Shown here: one piece after another, positions 8,880 through 13,075 of the stretch
Layout of the letters: each line of letters opens with the position of its first letter
Position numbering within the stretch: position 1 is the stretch's first letter
Assembly (NCBI RefSeq): GCF_001949145.1
Contig: NW_019091604.1
Coordinates: 282,652-295,726 of the forward strand
Source of the DNA: Acanthaster planci
Taxonomy: Eukaryota; Echinodermata; Asteroidea; Valvatida; Acanthasteridae
DNA: 13,075 bases
Reading direction: 5' to 3'
Notes under the pieces: model-generated
The model's input: the letters and a program-made list of their open reading frames with translations, nothing else
What the model was told of the DNA's origin: nothing
The model's database searches: none
Translations under genes and position numbers: made by a program

Positions 8880-9370
8880 AAACCAACTGATTTTTTAATT
8901 GGATTTAATTGAAATGAATTGGGTCTAACTGGCAAACAATTGGTGCTCAATTGGTTTTGGTAAGTTTTCTCTTCCGTTTGTTTTCTCCCATCAATTGGAG
9001 AATTCAAATGAGATGCAATTGGTTTTAATTGGCATTTTTTTCTTTGCTGTTTATTTTTCCCAATCAAGTGGAATTTCAAATGGGACACAGCTTGTTTCAA
9101 TTGTTTCTTCAGTTGGTTTCAATTGGATTGTAAATTGGCACTCAAATGGTGTCAATTGGTTTGAAATGGTCCAACTGAGAAAAGGTCCAAATTTATTATT
9201 CAAACCAATTGTGAACCCAATTGGATTCCAATTGATTCCAAGCAAAAGCAATTGGTTTTGAAATTGGTAATTGAATTGGTAAGTGAATTGGATCCAATTG
9301 GTATGTGAATTGGTTCCAATGGGTAAGTGAATTGGATCCAATGAGTAAGTGAATTGGTCTCAAGAAGTAA
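8880..9370. repeat. AATTGG/CCAATT-rich repeat block
   Basis: AATTGG occurs about 19 times in 490 bp, often as CAATTGG, GAATTGG or the palindrome CCAATTGG, with further CCAATT. The spacing is irregular except at the right end, which is a 22-bp tandem array. Because the motif is near self-complementary, open frames of 80-96 codons appear on both strands (8995-9261 and 9051-9341), rich in N, W, F and Q; they are repeat translations, not genes. The block sits between the two parts of the Harbinger-like pseudogene, in the region where its transposase core should be. Confidence 0.8.
9283..9370 (+). repeat. Four tandem 22-bp repeats (GTGAATTGG...)
   Basis: Units start at 9283, 9305, 9327 and 9349 and each begins GTGAATTGG. 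Units 1 to 4 read GTGAATTGGATCCAATTGG.., GTGAATTGGTTCCAATGG.., GTGAATTGGATCCAATGAG.. and GTGAATTGGTCTCAAGAAG.., decaying rightwards. An earlier, more divergent 22-base unit may precede at 9261. This is a minisatellite at the end of the AATTGG-rich block. Confidence 0.7.
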
Positions 9371-9529
9371 ATGAATTTAACACTTTCAGTAGGGTAGGGT
9401 TACTAGACATGTCAGAATGCAGTTTGGTCAATTAGGCTTCATTACAAAGCACCGGTATTATGGTCCCATCATCAGGACCATGTCCATTATCATGCTCACC
9501 ACTGCATGTCATGTGAATTCAGCTTTCTT

Positions 9530-9718
9530 ACTTCATTGAAGTAGTCCAATGTAAATAAAAAATTGGTCATTTTCATATTGGAAATCAGGGTTACCACATG
9601 TACATGCAGGTACATTGATATCATCCAGAAGCATGAACTCTTCGTCATCCAAAATGTCATAGAAATATGCTTTGAGAAGCATGACAAGGTTATCTCTGAT
9701 TCTGTGTAGATTCGCCAT
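9530..9718 (-). pseudogene. Harbinger/PIF-like transposase, N-terminal fragment
   Basis: The minus-strand frame begins MANLHRIRDNLVMLL and continues FYDILDDEEFMLLDDIN and NPDFQYENDQF. A one-base slip in a T/A run near 9560 then gives FTLDYFNE. Invertebrate HARBI1/ALP1-like proteins start with a helical segment, then (I/L)DDEEF.LLYD.N, NPDFPYW.Y..F.LD..(N/D)E. A GAA|GTAAGA donor-like site follows. The stretch PACTCG between DIN and NPDF is unlike the family and is encoded by ACATGTACATG, suggesting a later short insertion. A good match to the N-terminus, but the frameshift and the missing core make it dead unless there is an intron I cannot see. Confidence 0.65.
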
Positions 9719-9917
9719 GTTAATTTTTACAATCGCAATTGATTGAGAGCATTTTCACTGTATTGATACGTGATCATGCATCCTGTGCCCAGCTGTCACA
9801 CCTTCCTGAAATCAAAACAGCTTACAAATATGGATGGAAGCTTGTGTGCGAGGACTCGCATTTGATTCACTCTCTGGTAGTTAATTTGTTCTGCGGGTCA
9901 TTAATTTGTTTTTGCAG

Positions 9918-10029
9918 TACATGGACAGGTCCAGCATGGAGCCCAGCCCAGTCTCTGTCCAGTGTGTTGATCTCTATCCAGTCACTTATGAATGACAAGC
10001 CGTACCACAATGAACCTGGATTTGAACAG
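9918..10029 (+). CDS. UBE2Z: Ubiquitin-conjugating enzyme E2 Z, exon C
   Basis: After a single base that completes the glycine codon from exon B, the exon encodes 37 residues, [20 protein letters not shown] then [17 protein letters not shown]. This is the segment after the active-site cysteine, including the conserved W..P and the [11 protein letters not shown] helix that packs beside the catalytic site; the human protein reads [20 protein letters not shown] at this point. The acceptor is TTTTTGCAG before 9918 and the donor is CAG|GTAGGC at 10030, phase 0. The next exon should begin near ERHPGDSKNYNE; I found no such sequence up to 13075, so the next intron is longer than 3 kb. Confidence 0.96.
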
Positions 10030-10063
10030 GTAGGCTGTATCATGAAAAGTTAAGTGTTACAGT

Positions 10064-10190
10064 CAAGACCAGAGAGTCTGAGACCAAGATCAGCAGCATG
10101 AAACAAAGACTAAGACCAGGGAGGAAAGAGTAATCTGAGACTAAGACCAAGACTGACAGTCTGAGACCAAGAATGAGACCAAGACCACAC
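10064..10190 (+). repeat. GAGACCAAGA-rich purine patch
   Basis: The patch is made of degenerate repeats of (T)GAGACCAAGA and AAGACTAAGACC. The 15-mer AGTCTGAGACCAAGA appears at 10075-10089 and 10158-10172. The strand is strongly purine-rich. It begins about 35 bp after the exon C donor. Confidence 0.6.
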
Positions 10191-10862
10191 TTGTAAAAAA
10201 AGGATGGAAATCATCTGTGTGTGTTTACCTAAGACTGTGAGAATAAAGATGGGGTATGGCCGTACATAGGTATGTTTTTAGTATGCCAGAATGGTCGTGG
10301 AGTGCACTTCAACATTGTTGTGGGTTTTCCCTTTGCATTCTTCAATGTCGTGTTTACTTTTCGATCCACTTAAATGTCACATTATTCCAGGCACAATGCG
10401 TGTAGCCTGTGTATTAACTAAAACTACAATACAGTGACATCTTAAAAAAGTGTTTTCTCCAAATGTATTTTACAGAGGTGCCCCTGGCCCTCCCTTGCTC
10501 TGTAGAAAATGCCATGCTATCATGCTAATCTCAGACTCAAAATAAAGGACTTGGAAGACAGTGTATTGTGTTTATGCCACAGCCACTGAGGAGTGTTTTA
10601 TTCCAGTTACCACAGATAGGAGCATACCGGTTGAACAGTCAATTGTTACAGTTATCATATTAAATAAAGGGCAATATCGGGCCCAACCAGGCATGGGTAA
10701 CACCAGGCCCAAAGCTACAAAGGCATGCACAAACAACGAACATACATTATGAAAGATGGAATTCGCATGTAAGAACGGACATATATGAAACAAATAACTG
10801 CAACACAGTGAGGGCAACCATATGCCCTTTCGGCAACACCAGGCTCGACCAGTAATGCCACG

Positions 10863-11586
10863 TTTACACTTGATCCTGCAAGGATCAGATTCGGCGAGAG
10901 CAATCAAGCGAGGGAATCAGATCCGTGCTGCATGTACACTGGATCCTGATCCTGCGTGGCATCGATGAAATGCTGCAACCTCAGGGCAAAGGTTCACTGA
11001 TTATGCGCACTGGAGCAAAACGTCAGCCAGTATTACATATACTTACGCGATGTATGTATGTCTCATTGTCTTATCTTAGGTACATGTAGTTTCAGATGAA
11101 ATGATGAAAAATGGGGAAATGGAAGGTTTTGGGTCAGCGATATGCAGCGGTAACGAAAGCCACTAAAGGTGACTCCGATAAAGCGTGGGAATGGGCAAGT
11201 ACCAGTTTACTACCAACTCACAGGACAAAAGCACATGGGCTTAATTGGGAACAAGCATAATGCTGGTTATGTACATAGCGGCCAGACCAACAGCGTATGT
11301 ATGGTGCGTGTACAATGTCATGTAAGTATACATGACATGTCAGTCTTCACGATGACACACTTGTTTTTCGCTCGCTTCAAGACTTGCACTGGATGTAGTT
11401 ACGTCAAATTCTGGGATCTGATCCAGCGTTGCGTGTACACTTGCAAATTGATCCTGTGCACGGGATCTGAACCGGATCTGATCCTTCCCGAGAGGATGAT
11501 CTGATCCTGCATTGCGTTTATACATGTTTTGAGCCGGATCTGATCCCCATGCCGGATCTGATCCTCCTCGCCAGATCAAGTGTAAA
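10863..11586. mobile_element. Non-autonomous DNA transposon (MITE-like)
   Basis: The ends are inverted: TTTACACTTGATC at 10863-10875 and its reverse complement at 11574-11586. Near the ends are many copies of GGATCTGATCC or its reverse complement: 11414, 11474, 11498 (imperfect), 11536 and 11554 on the right, and related GGATCAGAT, AATCAGATCC and GGATCCTGATCC on the left. A further copy of the TACACTTG..GATCC end lies inside at about 11433. Such subterminal motifs are typical of transposase-binding sites in DNA transposons. There is no transposase, so it would depend on one elsewhere. No clean target-site duplication is visible; the outer bases of the two ends differ, so true borders may be a few bases further out. 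Confidence 0.65.
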
Positions 11587-11751
11587 TGCAGTGTAATAGG
11601 CAACTATGTGCCGAAAGCCACTGCAGCATACATGATATACTTGACGAAAAATGATATGCATGTATATGTAAATGATGAAATATATGGCAATAATTGACAA
11701 CTAATAAAATTGAACATGAATAACAAAATATTATCTTCCCACTGATGATAC

Positions 11752-12090
11752 ATTCAGTTGGGAAAACATAGCTTCTTGACACTTGAAAGTGCTATATTGG
11801 ATAAGAAAAGGAAGAGGAAAGGGTGGTGGAAAAATTTTGTGGCAGAAAATTCTCCTCTCTTTACTCTGTGGTTGGCTGTGACCAAGTGACCACATGCTGG
11901 CTTCAAACATGCTTTAAGAGACAAAGGGACCCTACATGGCCGAGCTATTAAAAAGATTTATGATGATGATCCTGCATTGGCATTCCTGAGCTGCCTCCTG
12001 CTTGGTTACCGTCACCCAGAATTCTGGACACAGTGTCTCCTGGACCAGTCCATCACTCAACAACTGCGCCATGATCAAATAGCCCTTCAC
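11752..12090 (+). pseudogene. Unidentified protein-coding remnant, one internal stop
   Basis: One frame is open from a stop at 11749 to a stop at 12091 except for TGA at 11887: 113 codons in all. It reads like a real protein: KKRKRKGWWKNFVAENSPLF, LWLAVTK, stop, PHAGFKHALRDKGTLHGRAI, KKIYDDDPALAFLSCLLLGY and RHPEFWTQCLLDQSITQQL. After two stops, similar sequence may continue as NLYHELVKGAIL to about 12150. A fair acceptor, GATACATTCAG, lies at 11757, so it could be a decayed exon. It has clear amphipathic helices and no simple repeats. I do not recognise the family; it may be a processed pseudogene, a transposon fragment or an exon of a nested gene. Confidence 0.5.
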
Positions 12091-12636
12091 TGAGTATAAA
12101 ACCTTTACCATGAATTGGTAAAGGGAGCTATCCTGAAAAGAACACAAGTTTGTTTTGTTAAAGTATCAATAAAGCAACTGATATCATATTAAAAGGAATC
12201 TAGTGTGTCATGCTGTTCTGAAAAAACCCAAGTTCTTGTTGTAGCAGCATTAATCAAATGGAAACAATTCCATAGGGATGCCACTATATTTCCCCGTAGT
12301 TACTTATTAGCTTTCACAAAGGAATAACGTGACCTGAACAGTCAATTTAGCAGGAAAATTCACAATGGATACACAATTTTTCAGACCAGTCTCATGGGGT
12401 TTATGCACCGGGTGTCAAGCAGCACCCATATATAGAACTCTTTCCCTCAAGGTGGATGCATACTATCCAACCCCAGCTGAACGCTTGTTTTCATAAGTTC
12501 TGTGGTTCTCACTATTGAATCGTTCACAATCAAAAATGGTGCCTCAACCAGTGCATAAACGTCTAGTTAACGGACAATGTGACTACAAAGTAACGTATGC
12601 TCCACAAACACTTTATGCAATATACAAGCATCTCTA

Positions 12637-12662
12637 GACTGGTCTCGAGACCAAGACCAGTC
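12637..12662. repeat. Inverted repeat around CTCGAG
   Basis: GACTGGTCT (12637-12645) and AGACCAGTC (12654-12662) are exact reverse complements, and GGTCTCGAGACC (12641-12652) is a perfect 12-bp palindrome within. It shares GAGACCAAGACCA with the patch at 10064-10190, so the two may be related repeats. Confidence 0.5.
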
Positions 12663-13075
12663 TTGATGACTACAACACTGGAGAAGTCTAACCCTTGTAA
12701 CCCTTGTAAGTATTAACCCTCCTATGCTGAAGTCACTCTTTGCGTCACTTGGTAAACACCTCAAAGAAGCACAGCTGTGTTGTGTTGTGCACTACACCAA
12801 CAAGCAAGAGAGTGACCTGGGGCACTTGTGCATATTTGTGCTGTAAAACTAAAGGAGGGTTAATACATGTATACTGTTACGTGTGGAGAATGCACGGCAG
12901 AAGAAAAATCAAAAGACGGGAATCAGGACACTAAAACATACGAGCAAAGGACAATAAAGGAACTAATTTGGAATAACATTTAATTATTAACTTAAATCAG
13001 CAAAGCAGTAAATTAAAACAAAGTAAATCTAGTGGTTTGCTGCAACTTAAACTTCCCATGCAAGAACATTGTGAA

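Larger units (their letters stand above)
2960..9917 (+). other. UBE2Z: UBE2Z intron between exons B and C (6958 bp)
   Basis: A GT..AG intron from GTAAGT to TTTTTGCAG. It is more than ten times the length of the preceding intron, and much of the excess is mobile-element debris: a foldback element, a DIRS-like relic, a Harbinger-like relic and an AATTGG repeat block. Stretches 2960-4289 and 4571-7704 show no recognised gene or element apart from an 18-bp palindrome (3941-3958), a 13-bp direct repeat (7132-7144 and 7194-7206) and one weak minus-strand candidate exon near 6632-6814. Confidence 0.9.
10030..13075 (+). other. UBE2Z: Start of the next UBE2Z intron
   Basis: Starts at the GTAGGC donor of exon C and runs off the window. 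It carries a GAGACCAAGA-rich patch, a non-autonomous DNA transposon and an unidentified coding remnant. Stretches 10191-10862 and 12200-13075 show no gene or element I recognise, only short matches such as ACCAGGCCCAA/ACCAGGCTCGA near 10700-10855 and the hairpin at 12637-12662. Confidence 0.8.

Noticed and set aside
8995-9341. Open frames of 88 and 96 codons on opposite strands
   Set aside because: Both are translations of the AATTGG repeat block and open only because the repeat lacks stop codons.
10572-10907. 111-codon minus-strand frame rich in Cys and Leu
   Set aside because: Overlaps the left end of the MITE-like element; no motif, no sign of splicing and composition looks random.
11169-11504. 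111-codon + strand frame
   Set aside because: Lies inside the MITE-like element and its end translates the GATCTGATCC repeats.
10030-13075. Search for the next UBE2Z exon (ERHPGDSKNYNE region)
   Set aside because: No matching sequence seen in any + strand frame, so the exon must lie beyond the window.
1-13075. Bacterial-type systems: CRISPR arrays, operons, defence islands, tRNA or rRNA genes
   Set aside because: The window has spliced animal exons and transposon relics; no regularly spaced direct repeats or RNA gene structures were found.

Overview
This window is animal (metazoan) nuclear DNA, not bacterial. It holds one recognisable cellular gene, three internal coding exons of a ubiquitin-conjugating enzyme E2 Z (UBE2Z/USE1) orthologue on the + strand, split by introns with GT..AG borders. 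Most of the rest is intron sequence carrying decayed transposable elements. The palindromic octamer TACATGTA is strongly over-represented. Element types seen are a Penelope-like or foldback element, a DIRS-like retroelement, a Harbinger/PIF-like transposon and a LINE. The mix suggests a marine invertebrate; an amphioxus-like deuterostome is my best guess, but sea urchin, hemichordate or mollusc cannot be excluded from sequence alone.

Layout. 1-2130: intron (or sequence before the first coding exon found here), with two perfect CRE palindromes near the left end and a short LINE reverse-transcriptase relic on the minus strand (about 1283-1384). 2131-2200: UBE2Z exon A. 2201-2771: 571-bp intron. 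2772-2959: UBE2Z exon B with the catalytic cysteine. 2960-9917: a 6958-bp intron holding a 255-bp foldback element flanked by 13-bp direct repeats (4290-4570), a DIRS-type RNase H pseudogene (+ strand, about 7852-8349), a broken Harbinger-like transposase on the minus strand (3' part 8423-8708, 5' part about 9530-9718) and, between its two parts, an AATTGG-rich repeat block (about 8880-9370). 9918-10029: UBE2Z exon C. 10030-13075: start of the next intron, with a GAGACCAAGA-rich patch (10064-10190), a roughly 0.72-kb non-autonomous DNA transposon with TTTACACTTGATC ends and GGATCTGATCC subterminal repeats (10863-11586), and an unidentified protein-like open stretch with one internal stop (11752-12090). 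The first coding exon or exons and the exons after C lie outside the window.

The three exons join in frame: A ends on a codon boundary, B starts on one, and B's last two bases join C's first base to make a glycine codon. The joined product covers most of the E2 (UBC) fold around the active site. No RNA genes, CRISPR array or operon-like arrangement is seen. No new multi-gene system is visible. The items most worth a second look are the ribozyme-like centre of the foldback element, the unidentified coding remnant, the AATTGG block lodged inside a Harbinger copy, and the 6-bp alternative donor in UBE2Z.
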